64,000 nt of DNA from contig JAODUP010000517.1 in the NCBI GenBank assembly GCA_025642065.1, positions 1 to 64,000 of the forward strand, given 5' to 3'. The notes beneath the pieces were generated by a model. It had not been told where the DNA came from and did not search any database. It saw nothing but the letters and a program-made list of their open reading frames with translations. Position numbers and translations under genes: made by a program. Positions 1 through 13,017 of the stretch are shown piece after piece. The stretch's first letter is position 1; every line of letters begins with the position of its first letter. The DNA is from Paralvinella palmiformis. Taxonomy: Eukaryota; Annelida; Polychaeta; Terebellida; Alvinellidae.

Positions 1-2476
1 ATTAAATATCCCAATTTGACACATGCAATAATGTAACAGTTCAAATGTTAGCCAATTAACGTCAATGACGTGTTTCATTAACTAAGTGGAATAACGATCA
101 TATATTATTGCAATTTCGTTTAGACGTTTCAGATGAAGAATTGCTTAGATTTTGTTCAGAATATGAATTCAACTTATAACGTGTTAATGACTATCATATT
201 TTAATTGTCTGACACAAACACTATATTTCACAGCTTCAACGCATCGAACACAATCGCAGTATTTGAACTATTTAAATATCCATTTTTCACCTCGTCACGT
301 TTTCTCTACTCTCAGATACCATTCAATCGGAAGAATATTCACACTCGGATTTCGACTTCATTGACCTATTACTCACAGATTCTGAGACAGAGAAACTTCA
401 CGACTTATCTCTTTGTGGTGTGAGGACCAAAGACACTTTTGCTTCAGAAGAATCAGAATAATTCATCGATCTTTCGCCGGATCCAAACCAAAGAGTATTA
501 TGTCAGACATCAATGCGTGATTGTTGGAATCCGTTATGTAATTGTTGTGACTGTCAGCTGCTGCGTCTATGTATACAAGAATCACCTTGTTTAGCCTCAG
601 AGACAGAAAGTGTCTTGATGCGATACTGAATGACTTATTATGAAAGGGTAAATATTTGAGGAAAATCTTATTGATATTGTGACGTATTTGAGGATAATCA
701 TATTGATATTGTGATGTTGAAATAGTAGGTTACTTGTGGTATTTGTGTCGATCTCTCCTGTTATGGACTATGCGTAGTTGGGATACTGAGTGACTTATGG
801 TCAGTGGGGAGTTGTTTGAAGTCAACTATCTGGTTATTGTTAGTGATTGTCTTCGATGCTATTAAATATTCTAGAAAATGTTCTTATTGATCATTGTATA
901 TTGTGGTTAATTCCTGTTTTTAATAAACTGTACACAGAGAAACATAAACACACATTGCCGTGCCAGAGATTGAGGTTCGTGTTTTCTTTTTACTATTTTT
1001 GTAATATTCGATATTTAAAGGGTTAGTGACGAGTAGGTCATAGTATTTATTGGTTTTGTATGTTTATGAGGTATTTGACCCTCCAGCAAATATCATAAGG
1101 CATATTATGCTGCGGTTCATAAAGTTCCGTTTCTATCCGTGTAGTCTATATTTCCCGGTCCCCGCATTCAAGAAAAGTTGATCTAGAGCTATATATTCCG
1201 TGCACTATTTGCGTCTTTGGAGGGACGCCGTTTAGGTGTCTTGCCTGGTTATCCAGCATTTAAGTGACTGTAGCAGGCACAGTACGCTCTTAAAGCATTA
1301 TAAGTACTCCTGATTCATGAATAGAAAAACTGCATCGCATTTCGAGCGGTGCCATTGGGCACTGCTCGCGTGGTTGGTGTGTTTTATATAACAATTTTAG
1401 TTGTATATAAAATTCACCTTGGTTGTATGTGGGAATAGCATTATCTTTCCTAGGTCCAGTTATATCCAGTTTGTACTATGGCTTCAAGACTAGCTCTAAT
1501 CTGCTTGTCAAAAAAACTTTTAAGAATTTTACTACAATAGTGTACTACAATAGTTTGAATAGACATTAGGTCTAGTCAAAAAAAAGTTAACATATAGTTT
1601 TAACAGTACCGAAGCCATAACGCGCTATAACGTTGTATTACTGCCCGCTGTACAAACTGACCTTTGAAGACAGTGACAATTGGGTTATATAGTTTATATA
1701 GTATTGCTTTGAAGAAAGATACAGGAATTGAAAAATAGCTATAAATAGGGCTGCTTAGATAAATAATCTAAAGTGAGCTCCGGTGACCTAGCGGTTAAGC
1801 ACCCGGCATGAGGTCGAAACTTTCCAGAGATTAATTTCTCGGCTCACAACATCGTGGGTGTCTGGCCACGTTAAATGGCGCTGCCATCTGCACCGAATTA
1901 TTAAAAAATGGATTGCTAAATAGCCAATTTAAATTTCTTGCGCTAAAATATTTAACATGGTTCAATCTTCTACCTCCGAGGAATGAAACAGTAGTTTATG
2001 ATACGTAAAACCATAAACGTGTCAACAAAATCACAAGTTCACCGGAAACTGGACCATGTTCATCGGGGTCAACTATTATTTACTGAATCTATATTTGTTG
2101 ACATATAATGTCAGAATGAAGTATTCACCTTGATCGCACCTGCGCTTGTTGTCCAAACAGTACGTATGTCTAAATATGACATTTTGCTGGTGCTGTGCTG
2201 TATGCTGCACTTGTACTAGAGCCACCATCTCCTCTGATACATTATTCTTATAGCACGACCTGTCGTTATTGAGTGTGCACTATAAAAGTGCTCTGAGTGT
2301 TTTCGCGTTAAGGCTCTGACGACACTCTGTATGCACTTTGACGGAAATGGAAAACTCTCTCTCTCTCTCTTTCTCACCGTCAATTGCTGTGCGGCAAGAT
2401 GAGAACAGCAACCATTGCTTGTGAAAGTGCGGGGAACTGTATCTGTCCCACTGCCATCTTTATCTTCATGATTTTT
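1..2476. other. No gene seen
   Basis: AT-rich sequence with short chance frames only. The one structure noted is the tRNA-like element at 1775-1888. Confidence 0.6.
1775..1888 (+). mobile_element. Possible second-family tRNA-like SINE
   Basis: Contains ggtgacctagcggttaagc, an A-box-like string, and an imperfect B-box-like aggtcgaaact, followed by ggctcacaac and tggccacgttaaatgg. There is no tRNA-gene structure and no clear target duplication. Confidence 0.35.
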
Positions 2477-2779
2477 TTAACGGCCAACAGATTTTTGTAC
2501 ACTACGTTCTTTCATGGCGATCTCAGTGTCCTCCACAAACTCAAGTTCTTCTTTGAGAACTTCATGGGCAACAAGAGGATCAAAGCGTTCAGCCAGATGA
2601 ACAATTGGGGCATACGTTAGTTCATTTCGTTTGGTTGGGTTGGCGGAGGACGGCTGCGGTTTCACAGCGAAGAACGACATGATTGGTATGTATATTTTCG
2701 CCTTGGCCTCGTTTAATTTGTGTAGTGCGGTGGCCAGATGCATATTCACACCATAGACGCCAGATGCAGCTACTTATAC
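2477..2779 (-). pseudogene. Orphan coding-like fragment, unidentified
   Basis: The open minus-strand frame begins after a stop at about 2780 and reads VYGVNMHLATALHKLNEAKA, IPIMSFFAVKPQPSSAN and LVAHEVLKEELEFVEDTE to a TAA. The sequence is strongly protein-like and CG-richer than the neighbourhood. It could be a terminal exon of a gene extending left-to-right on the minus strand, or a retrocopy fragment. Family unknown. Confidence 0.35.
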
Positions 2780-3303
2780 ATCGCGAGGAAGCACATACGG
2801 TTTAACGAGCCTACTCACTGCCAGTTTTGGATGCAATGATTACTCTTTTGAATTGGGTAACCCATTACTGTTAATACTGTCATACAATTTGATTATAGTT
2901 TACTGTCTCCTTTCTGGTGGTGGCAAACGCCGAGTATCGTCCATAATTTCTCTGTTCAAACTTCAAAATGAATGTCAATTGTCAAACTCAAAAATAGTAT
3001 TCCGTTTTCAAATTTCAATAACTACAGACAGATTAAATGGCACCATAACTCTCTACGGAAGTCTTGCGCAAAGTTGAACAGCGCGATGCTAGGGAAGGAA
3101 AACTCGTGTGATTGATGCAGTGTCGCTAGACTTGAGTGTTTATTCTACGTAGCATGTATATCTGATACGCCGCCAACACGGTAAGCATTTACCACATTGT
3201 TTCATAATTAAAAAAAAGTGGTCAAACAAGTAGAAAACCGTATGGTTCATCAACTACGCTCGTAGTCATAATTTTATTAATAAAATCATGACATTTGACA
3301 TTT

Positions 3304-3962
3304 TATGAACCTATGAATGTTCTATTGTATAAGACTTTATGGTGGATTTATCGTCTGATGAATTCTAGTTGGGTTGTCATTCTGACAACCTTGGGGAAAT
3401 TATTGTATATGCAAATTAGTGCGGCCATTATCGAAAAATCTGTTTTGTTCAATATTGTCGAAAATATGCACGATACTGTCTCGTCAAAAAATGGTGTTCA
3501 TGCTTATGTTTTCAAGGTCATTGATTAGGATAAAAACTATTAGGAATTTTTAGCATATATAATTCCGAATGTGCAAATTAGCCACCGCCATTATCGCAAA
3601 ACCTAGTTTCTTCAATATCTCTGACAGTATACACAATAATGAGATAAAAGTTGTGTTTTTAATAATGGCGGCGGCTAATTTGCATATTAACAATATATAA
3701 TTACATGTTAAAACTTTCTAATTGAGCCTATCGTAATCGTTCGCCATAAAACAAAAGAATAGACATAATGTTTGTGACATTATCATGCATACTTTTGACA
3801 GCATTGAATAAAACAGATTTTTCGATAACGGATGCACTAATTTGCATTAAATAATTCCCCAAGGTAATCGAAATGACAACATAACTGGACGTCATCAGTG
3901 ACCTCATGTGATGACAAACCCATCAAAAAACCTTATACTATAGAAAAATCAGAAGTTCACCA
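3304..3962. repeat. Large fold-back (inverted repeat) element
   Basis: Two arms of about 320 bp mirror each other around position 3628. The octamer gcaaatta occurs at 3411-3418 and 3573-3580, and its reverse complement at 3676-3683 and 3838-3845; both pairs share exactly the same centre. Each arm therefore contains two direct copies of a unit (gcaaatta..ccattatcg). It has the look of a fold-back or MITE-type DNA transposon. Clear target duplications were not resolved. Confidence 0.8.
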
Positions 3963-6256
3963 CATAGGATCGGCAAATGGACAACTGTGTAGATATTAGA
4001 ACGTTAGTACTTGCGGTATTGTATGGGCCCTAGGAAAGTTTAGAATTACTGAAATGTTTCGATGTATTTTAGTTTCGTCGTGATAATCTAAGCGAATAAA
4101 ATGCTTATCCTCTGTTCGGGTGAGAAGAATGAGAAGTTTTAAATACACGTATTTTGAACACCAGTAAAGAGCATATAGATTTGTTATCAATACAATACTT
4201 TGCCATTTTTTAATATTATGTTTTGCCCGTTCTAAACATTGAACGGGGCAAATTCCTAAATAGCAATATCTCTATATGGATTACAGGTATGCTATCTGGT
4301 AGTGTCACAGTGTTGTTGGTGGAGCCCACTATATCCAGACCGTTTTGAATTGGTTAAACGCTCACGTGGGGTGCCATGGTCATGTCTGAACCAACTGTAT
4401 AATGAACCAACGTTCTGGATCATTTTAGTTCCAGTATATTGGTAACATCACATGTAAGTGTTAACCTGATAAATGTGTCCCTCGTCCCCCACGCCGCACC
4501 CCCCCCCCGCCCGCCACAAATTTTAGCATTTAGCATAATTATTGTAGTTAGTTTACTTTAGCTAAATTCTTTGAAATATGGTACTAAAGAAAGGTCATAA
4601 ATAAAATGTGTAAAATTCCATGATTTATGTTGGTTAAACGATTTAATGTATATATAACTGTACACAATGTTTGCTGCCTGTATTAATTAAAGAGACTTGT
4701 ACACATAAATGTTGCATTTAGTTGAATTTTCTTTAAGAATATGAATTTGACAGGTTTGGATGCAGCCCAGGAAGAGTGTACCGTATGACGTAGGGAACAT
4801 TTTTAGTTTAATTGGCTGTGATATTTGATGCCATTCCACGTAAATAAGAGTTTTAGAATATGTTCATTTACAAATTCCCTGAAGCATACAGAAATAGGCC
4901 CGATTTATTAAAAAAAGTTAGTAATATTACAAAAGACCCGCGAATATATTGCCTGGTATGTCCAAGATATTTGAAAGAGAAATGGTGAATCAGCTGTATG
5001 CGCAATTTGATAACATTTTCAGTTAATCCATATCATGATTTAGACCAAAACATAGCTGTGAAATAGTTTTTATGTGCAAGATCGAAACTATTAAACGATC
5101 TCTAGATGAAGACAAGATTTTTTGTGTATTGTTAATGAATTTATCCCGAGCCTGAGATTGTATAACTATACCATACAAATTAGTTATACACCGACTTCAT
5201 GCGTGTGGAAGCGCTGTCTTCTTATGAACTGATGATTAGCTACTATTGTAACAATAATCAACTATTGTAACAAATTTCAATATATGGTCTTTAGTAAATG
5301 TGATCGTGTTGATAATTTTATTATCGGAGAAAAGGTACCTGAAAATAATGTTAAAATATTAGGATTATTTTTAGATATTAAATTAAATTTTAATAAATAT
5401 GTATCCAAGCTGATCGCTCTGCCCATTTAGCCTACCATGTGCACAAAAGTGGCCGTAAAACATCAATCTAGCAAGGCTGGTAAGCAAATACAATTTCTAT
5501 TTAGATTAAGCATAGTTCCTATTAAATCATACGGCACTTTTGTTCAAATACTAATACATATAACCTTGAAAAACTTCAAAAAGGGCTCCGAGATTTATCA
5601 CAAAGTTCTAACGGGAAATTGTTCGATAAGTGCAATATATGATCACTGTATATAGTAATGAATGATTTATTGAAATGGTAAATACAATTCAATTATAAAT
5701 CATTTGAGTCCAAGAAGTATCAAATCAAGGAACAGAAGTTTTAGTCTTAGAAATGAAAGTAAAGAATGCATCCCCCAAGTATGAAACAATTACATATGGC
5801 AATCAAAGGTTCAATTACATGGGACCCTTCTGCATGTTTCAGGGCGGAGGATGTATTAGATGTAGTTGCCATTCTGGTTTGATAGTTGGACAGACCCTAT
5901 ATCAACCGTCTTTCCAACCATGGATGGATTAAATATTTTAACATCCATATTTTAATAGTTTAACACTTATTCATCAAATAGTAGTTTTGGGCTGGTATAT
6001 ATGACACACAACGGATTACTTTAAATAATAGCGAAAATACCAAGGTTAGAGTGAATTCTCGACCAAATATTAATAATTTTGTGATATGCCGTTTTATATT
6101 GAATTTTCACTAAAACCCGCCAGTTTCCTTCCTCCATCCCCCGTAACTGATGATGGCAATTTGATCGTATTTTTTCTGGTGAAGATTGTCCACTGAATAT
6201 CCATCAATCATTCATAACACATCAAAGCAGACGAGAGTTTTGGGTTTCTTTCAAAC
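3963..6256. other. No gene seen
   Basis: AT-rich sequence. It contains a SINE tail at 5414-5468 and a poly-C tract near 4500. Nothing coding-like was found on either strand. Confidence 0.6.
5414..5468 (+). mobile_element. SINE 3' fragment, copy 4
   Basis: Contains only the distal body: gcccatttagcctacc, then gtgcacaaaagtggccgtaa and catcaat. The copy is 5'-truncated. Confidence 0.75.
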
Positions 6257-6262
6257 TTTATT
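6257..6262 (-). terminator. AATAAA polyadenylation signal (candidate)
   Basis: Minus-strand AATAAA with a downstream GU-rich element. It is the only one of three candidates with both parts clearly present. Confidence 0.4.
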
Positions 6263-9200
6263 TCCTTTTCTTTTACAGTAAAGTCCTTTAGTTATACAGC
6301 ACTCATAAAAAGAACTTGAAACGGACCAGGCAAGCCTGCATCTGAATGCCACGATTCACACCATTGACGGTTAGCTAACCCGAGGCGAAGCTCACAGTCA
6401 GCCTCCAAACACCCCCTCGGGACCAGCGGCCTTTACTTAACAGGTTAAGTCGACAATATCGTTATAGAATTAGCTGTAGGATCGAGTCGAGTGGAAAAAA
6501 ACGTTGGCCGAGTAACGCTGACAGAACGGCCCAAAACGTACTCGTAACTCAACAAAGCAAAACACAAAAACAACAGACCATTGGCCGGCCCAATAATTAG
6601 ATGAGCTCACAACGATCAGTGGCCAACACGTCTTCGAACTGGTAACGCGTACGGAAGCCACCTCCAGTAGAAGGCAACACACGAGGACTGGATCTAGTTA
6701 CAAGAACGCTACAGATGTACTGCCACCGTATTAATGGGGAGCTTCGACGCCAAGACGGTAGGTCTCCAGATGACAAGGATAACGTTACCGATGTTCAAAC
6801 CATCCCAACTGTGAACTGTCGTTGATAGGAGATTTTAGAGAGTAAACAAGTCGGTACAAAATGGCTCGGCAAACTAAATCAAAACAAAGCAACCCCCTCC
6901 CTCCCCCCACGTAATTCACAGTACAACTCTATGTACTGTAATAAAACCAGCAAATTAAATCCCACCATATATATATATGGTTTACAAACTTATCAGTCAC
7001 ATAAAATGAATGATTAGAAAAATTTCTTTCCATACCGAAACAGGGATTGATACAGAACCACTTTCGGTGCGAAGTGCCTACAGTAATTGTAGAGTTTGGG
7101 CGTCTAACAACCGTCGATATTACGGGATGATATTATTATTAGTATTATTATTATTGATGCTAACAGCACGCAAGGCACAAGATTTGCAGCCGACAGGTCA
7201 ACGCATTTCTGATGTCATGAACCACGGATACATAAATAAACTCTACAAAACGAAACAAAAAGCGGACTCAACCCATCCGAGGGGCACCATTCCATGCCGA
7301 TCGGTCGGCAACAGATAACAACGCGTTCCGGGCAACGACGTCGACAACGCCACCATCATCATCCGAGATAAACCACCTGACCAATTTGGTCGAAGCGAAA
7401 CCGAAAGTCGATTTCCCCCCCAATCACTCCGAAACGATGTGACGGCGTAGACGGATAACTGCCAAACGTAGCTGATTTACACAAATTATCTAACACAAAT
7501 ACGACGACTGAAACGATTGATTCGGGATTGTTCGAAGGCAATGCGCGCATACATACGCAGGCACGCAAGCAAGCAAGCACGGAGCGGCTTCTTGCCTCCC
7601 CGCGCGGAAGGTCGACGGGACAGGGCAATCTTCTGGTTTGGCTACCTTTCACGTAACGAACATGACTAGAAAAGTACAAAACATGCAAAAAATATAATTC
7701 AATCGAAGATTACAATGGCTCAAAAAGGCAGCAGGCTCACTGATCATCATCATCATCATCATCATCAAACAGGGGACACTGATACCGACGGCTGAAGGCC
7801 GACAGTAACAAACGCCACCATTCACATTAGGCTCAACTGCTGCCCACGCCCCTCCAGTTATCAACCGAATATGCTAAAATGACGGAGTGATACCTCTCCA
7901 CAATCCGAACAGACTTATTTATAGTGATTCTCGTACGATTGCAAGCCCGAGTATCGTGCCTTCGCGATGCGAAAACTTAGAAAAAACGAAGGGTTCTTGA
8001 AAGAACTACGTAACAGCTTAAACAATTACAAGAGGCGTAGGGCGTACGTGGACGCTTAGACGCCGCAGTAGAGGGCTCACAACGATAGAAAATATGTTAT
8101 AACGGATGATAGCTAAAGAAAACCTTACTGAACACAGCTTCCAGTATATGACACACAAGACATATCATCAGGGAGGGGGGGGGATTCGTATAATTTTCTT
8201 GAACTTTTATCACAGTAATAATGGGCATATTGGTTATCAGACCAGCGCCTGTACAGAGTTGTACGAACACCGTGCAGAAAAGCCTCAGCACTATACACGA
8301 ATTAGCACATACACACACGCACGCAGGCGCACACACACACACACTCGAGGGCAAGCAGAACTCAAAATTTCCCCAGCTAAAAGTCTCCAGCGCAAGTTTC
8401 GTAAACACCATGCTTAAACCCTGACAGCACCAAACTCCAAGCTTAATGACAAGAGTACAATTCGCAGCAGACACAATCAAGTATAATGCCCCCCAGAATA
8501 CAGCATATCATTCCCCAGAGAAAAAATAAGCAACAACGTATTCAACAGTATTACACAAAATACAATAATAATAATAATAATGATATTTATAATCTCAGAA
8601 AGGCCTCCACAGTCAAGCAAATACTTCATGGAATTATTCAGTCTGCTAAGGCTAATAATACTCTAAGTTATCTTTACTGTACAGTAAAAAATAATTAACA
8701 GCGGAAAATGGGGGGAATACCACAAACTCATGCAGTAAAATTTGTCATACTGAAACGGCTGGTAAATGTCCATTAATGGGGTCGGGTTCGAGTAAACTAA
8801 AGAGTACATTGCCATTCAGAAGCCTGTGTTCTCTCCTCACCCACAATAACTCTGTTATGTCGATATTACAACTAGTTGACGTAGCATAAACAAGCATCGG
8901 CAAGAAACGTACTAGTCCCGAGATGATGGGGGGAGGGGGGGGACGGAACTCGAAAATAATAAGGGATGACAACGTGGTGACGAAGCTAAACTGGGTGTGA
9001 CCCTCCTGTCATCGAAAACTAATTGACAGGTGGTGGCTTGGTAAAACCGCTATTGGTAGACTGAAAAGAAACAGATGGAATCGAAAAACAAGTACAAAAA
9101 ACTCCGAACCAACAGTCTGAAGTTATTGGTGAGTGGAGAAGAAATAAGAGGCACCGGCGCTTAAAATAAAACCCTCAGCCAAGCAATGAAACTGAAACCG

Positions 9201-9704
9201 AAAGAAGTAAATAACCCGTTACACAACAGATAGTACAAAAAAATGCCCAGTCCAACAACTGGATCTACATACGGCGAGTTGATAGACGATTAAGGCAATT
9301 ATCAATAATAATAATAATCATCATCAGAAACTGAGAGGAGAGAGCTGACTAATGCTATTTGAGATCTATATCTATGACGGTATTAAGACAGACAGTGTTC
9401 GACTATAAAGACACGCTACACTGAGTATTATAAAACTCTGGATAGAAAACCATCCCTCCCCAAAAACAAAACAAAACAAAACAAACGACCTATCAAACAA
9501 TGGGACGTACGCCGTATAACTGACTACGGGTAAGGAGTGAGAGGAGATGGGGAGAGAGCATCGGATTGCTACTATCACTAACTAGCACATTGCTAAGATC
9601 GTATTATTACACAAACTGACTTCTGATAAAGTGGTTTGCTGATATGTCGTCTGTTTCTGGTAATTACCAATCCGATCATTCGCCTCTCCTGTACAAATAG
9701 CGCA

Positions 9705-9744
9705 AGCACGCACGCACGCATGCACGCACGCACGCACGCACGCA
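9705..9744 (+). repeat. (GCAC)n tetranucleotide array
   Basis: Nine or so units of CGCA, one interrupted, in the CG-rich tract. Confidence 0.9.
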
Positions 9745-11743
9745 AACACTTCGGACGCTTACATGACAAACGAATCTGCAGGTGTTGGATCTTCAGCTTG
9801 TGAAATGCACATACGACAACAAGGGGGAGTTTTAAACGGACTGGCGACCATTATATAGAAAATATCTCCTATTTACAATAATATATCGCTAGCGTACTTA
9901 CACATTATCATAAACCGACGACGACGACGACGAAAAACAACCAAATTCAGATATTGCCATCATCATTTACAATTGGTTCATTACATGAAGCGCCACCAAA
10001 GTGTGGCACCAAACTGTAGCCGATGGAGGCCTCGGTTCTCATTACTATCGATGCATTCAACTTTATTACAGCTATCTCATTTCAGGGGCTGGTTGTACTA
10101 AGCACCATAATACTGAGAGATCACAAAATGTACAACTGTATGTCTACATAACCTGCGGTCCAGCGTGTCACTGGGCGGCAATGGTATTAAATCTTCAAAG
10201 GAAGCGAGCCCAACGCCCAGGCCACGCGCGCGCACACACACACAACTGCGACTAAGAAGGACCGCACACCAGATGGCGGCACATACCAAGCTAATATTAT
10301 TATATCGAAGCGAGCTTTCACACCCCACACAACGTATGTCGACCGTCAAAACACATGATTTCTACAGCAGTCGGTTCTGGACTACAATGATACGATTATA
10401 CAATAGCGTGGACACACCCTGGCTACGAGAAGGGCACCCGGTCCGATTGATACTGATCTGTAAGAAAAAATTTGCCGTGCACACGCATACGTACACACAA
10501 GCCAGGCACAGAGGAGGCTGAAAACACAAGCACACAACAACCATTACCGCACGCACGCACTCACTCACTCACACACACACACAGCAATTAGACGAGCATC
10601 TCTAGCTTACAGAAAATAAATCATTTCGAATAATCGAACTTCCCTGGGATTTTAACAAATCACAATTGTTAAGCGGTGTCGATGCATCTTGACTGACCGC
10701 CTCTCATTAGAGGGAGCCACTTAAAACACGCTTCGTGGTCAACAAACACACGCACACACATCTTTCTTTCTCTCTCGTTCTGACCCACCATCTGAGTGAG
10801 CGCATTATAACAATGTAACATTCAGGATATACTAGTCTTCAACTGTTTACATCTGTGTGTTTCTGCACTGCGTAGCCAACAGGTAGGCCGAAGTGAGTGA
10901 ATATATATATATATATATATATATATACAAACACACTATAATCTGGACTTGTTAACTTGTTGTTCTGACCAAAATAACTGGCACATAAGAGTAATTCTGA
11001 TTGTAGTCAGTTCATCATTTAGTCCCAGAGTCTCTGAGCTTTAGCGATTAGCAGGGCATGGTCACACAAAAGGACTACTTGGATTTATAATGCCACATAT
11101 CATATAAATATATGATTTTTAGGTTTCTGCCCATGTTGACATAAAACCCCCAAAACTTAAATATAACCAACAGAAGTTGCTACGTGTTGATGACGGTTAT
11201 CAACACCATTGTCTGTAGTGGTACTTAAACAAATAAGCAGTGTGGTAAGCAAATTATCAACAGTGCAAATAGAAAGTAACACCAGCTATCTTTTTGACAG
11301 TCGGTTCTGGACATACAGATCTTAGCACGCTAACTTCACATTATGAGAAGATGGAGAACACCATTATAACAATAAGTATAATCAAGCTGTGATCTAACCA
11401 ATATAAAAGGCATGTATCAGTATTCTATGATCAGAAGAATTGACAAGTCAATGATTTCTGTATCAGCAATTCCAATTTAGCCAGTAGATCTAGTTGTGAG
11501 AAGATATCTTTATATCAGAACTGGGACTTTCTTCTATATAAGATTAACCATTCTACATGTATAAATAACCACACGACCTTGAGTTTATATGTGGAGATGG
11601 ATATATTGACTGATCAGTTATAATTTTGTTATGAAATAAACCTTTTAATGGACTATGGCTTGGATACTCCCAACTGGTCTAACGTTGTCAGTAATCAATA
11701 AACATATTCTTGGGTGAAAAACAGGTCTGGATTATTCAGATAT

Positions 11744-11746
<3 letters not shown>

Positions 11747-11791
<45 letters not shown>
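11747..11791. repeat. (TA)n microsatellite in the candidate 3' UTR
   Basis: About 22 TA units, 120 nt downstream of the sestrin stop. Confidence 0.95.
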
Positions 11792-11793
<2 letters not shown>

Positions 11794-11910
11794 AGGAGTT
11801 GCAGCAATGAGACAAGCTAAGCTAGCCACACCAACAAGCGGTGGACACTTCATGAAAATAAAACAACAGTACAGCCGACTAGAGTGATGGGATGTCTTGC
11901 CACCTTGTGG

Positions 11911-11997
11911 CTATGTCATATACTTCATGATGGCTCGCAGGGCATAGAGTAGTTCTGCTTGCATCTTGGCCTCCAACAACATCAGATTGACATGTAC
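11911..11997 (-). CDS. SESN: Sestrin exon 10 (C terminus)
   Basis: Twenty-eight codons and a TAG stop after an attcttccag acceptor. It encodes [20 protein letters not shown] and RAIMKYMT, near identical to the universally conserved sestrin C terminus. Confidence 0.97.
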   Translation of the reverse strand, partial: VHVNLMLLEAKMQAELLYALRAIMKYMT

Positions 11998-12974
11998 CTG
12001 GAAGAATAAAACGGAATCGTAAGCATTTAAAAATACCCTCATAATGAAACATCATCTGTCACACACACATATCTTGCTAATGATAAAATTTCACACTGAT
12101 ATGATATGATGTCACATTTAATGTGACTTGGATTACCCCAATGTTGGTTAATTTGGTCTACTATCACTTGGTGACGTTTTTCCTTATAATGAAATACTGA
12201 AAACAGTTTATTCCATAAGTTTGATTTGTGTATTTTTTTCAGGGTTAACAAGTTTTAGTTGACATAGTTGAGGTGCTACGCCACCAAGGAAAAGATCCCC
12301 CAAAGTCACAGTTTAAGATGCGGATTTGAACCCACAACCTAAGACATCGGGGTGCTATGGTGGCACCGTGCTAGATCTGAGAACATTCAGTTGATCTATA
12401 ACCAGCCACATAAGAGCTTATTAAGCATAAATCATTCTACTCACAAACTACTCACTATACTACCATTATATGAAATAGATATATATTAGAGCTGTCAGAG
12501 GTCTACCATTACCTTCATACACACTAACATTATTTATCACTTCTGTCTGTGCACCAGCTGTTCATCATCACATGATTACTGGGACAGGGTAAACATGTAA
12601 AGAGCTAACACCTAACACAACTCTGGTTATAAATAGATCCAGTGGTGCTGGATGTTAACTCCATACTAAATAAATCCCAAAGATGTGACCACAGTACAGC
12701 ACCCCTGGAATAATTCTACATGTTTTGATTTCATATTGTGCAGTTATTCTTTTTAATATCAAGTTTAAATTTGTAGACCAGACTAAAACTGCTCTCTATA
12801 TATATTTCCCAGTTCCCAATATTTATTGCTAGGAGTCTGTCTATTTGGTCAACTTTACATTTAAGCTGTCAGTTTCAATTGGTTTTTGTTTGAAAGCAGT
12901 ACTCACTGATAATTTTATTAATGCACAAATATTAGCATCATATTTAGCCAAATATACACAGAACTCTGTTTATG

Positions 12975-13017
<43 letters not shown>

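Larger units (their letters stand above)
6257..11910 (-). other. Candidate long sestrin 3' UTR
   Basis: There is no convincing ORF on either strand between the sestrin stop and 6257. The block is visibly richer in CG dinucleotides than the introns and has no SINE. On the minus strand an AATAAA at 6262-6257 is followed within about 30 nt by a TGATGTGTTATG GU-rich run, a good 3'-end signature. A second AATAAA lies at 10067-10062 and an ATTAAA near 11649-11644. Which is used cannot be told from sequence. Confidence 0.35.
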
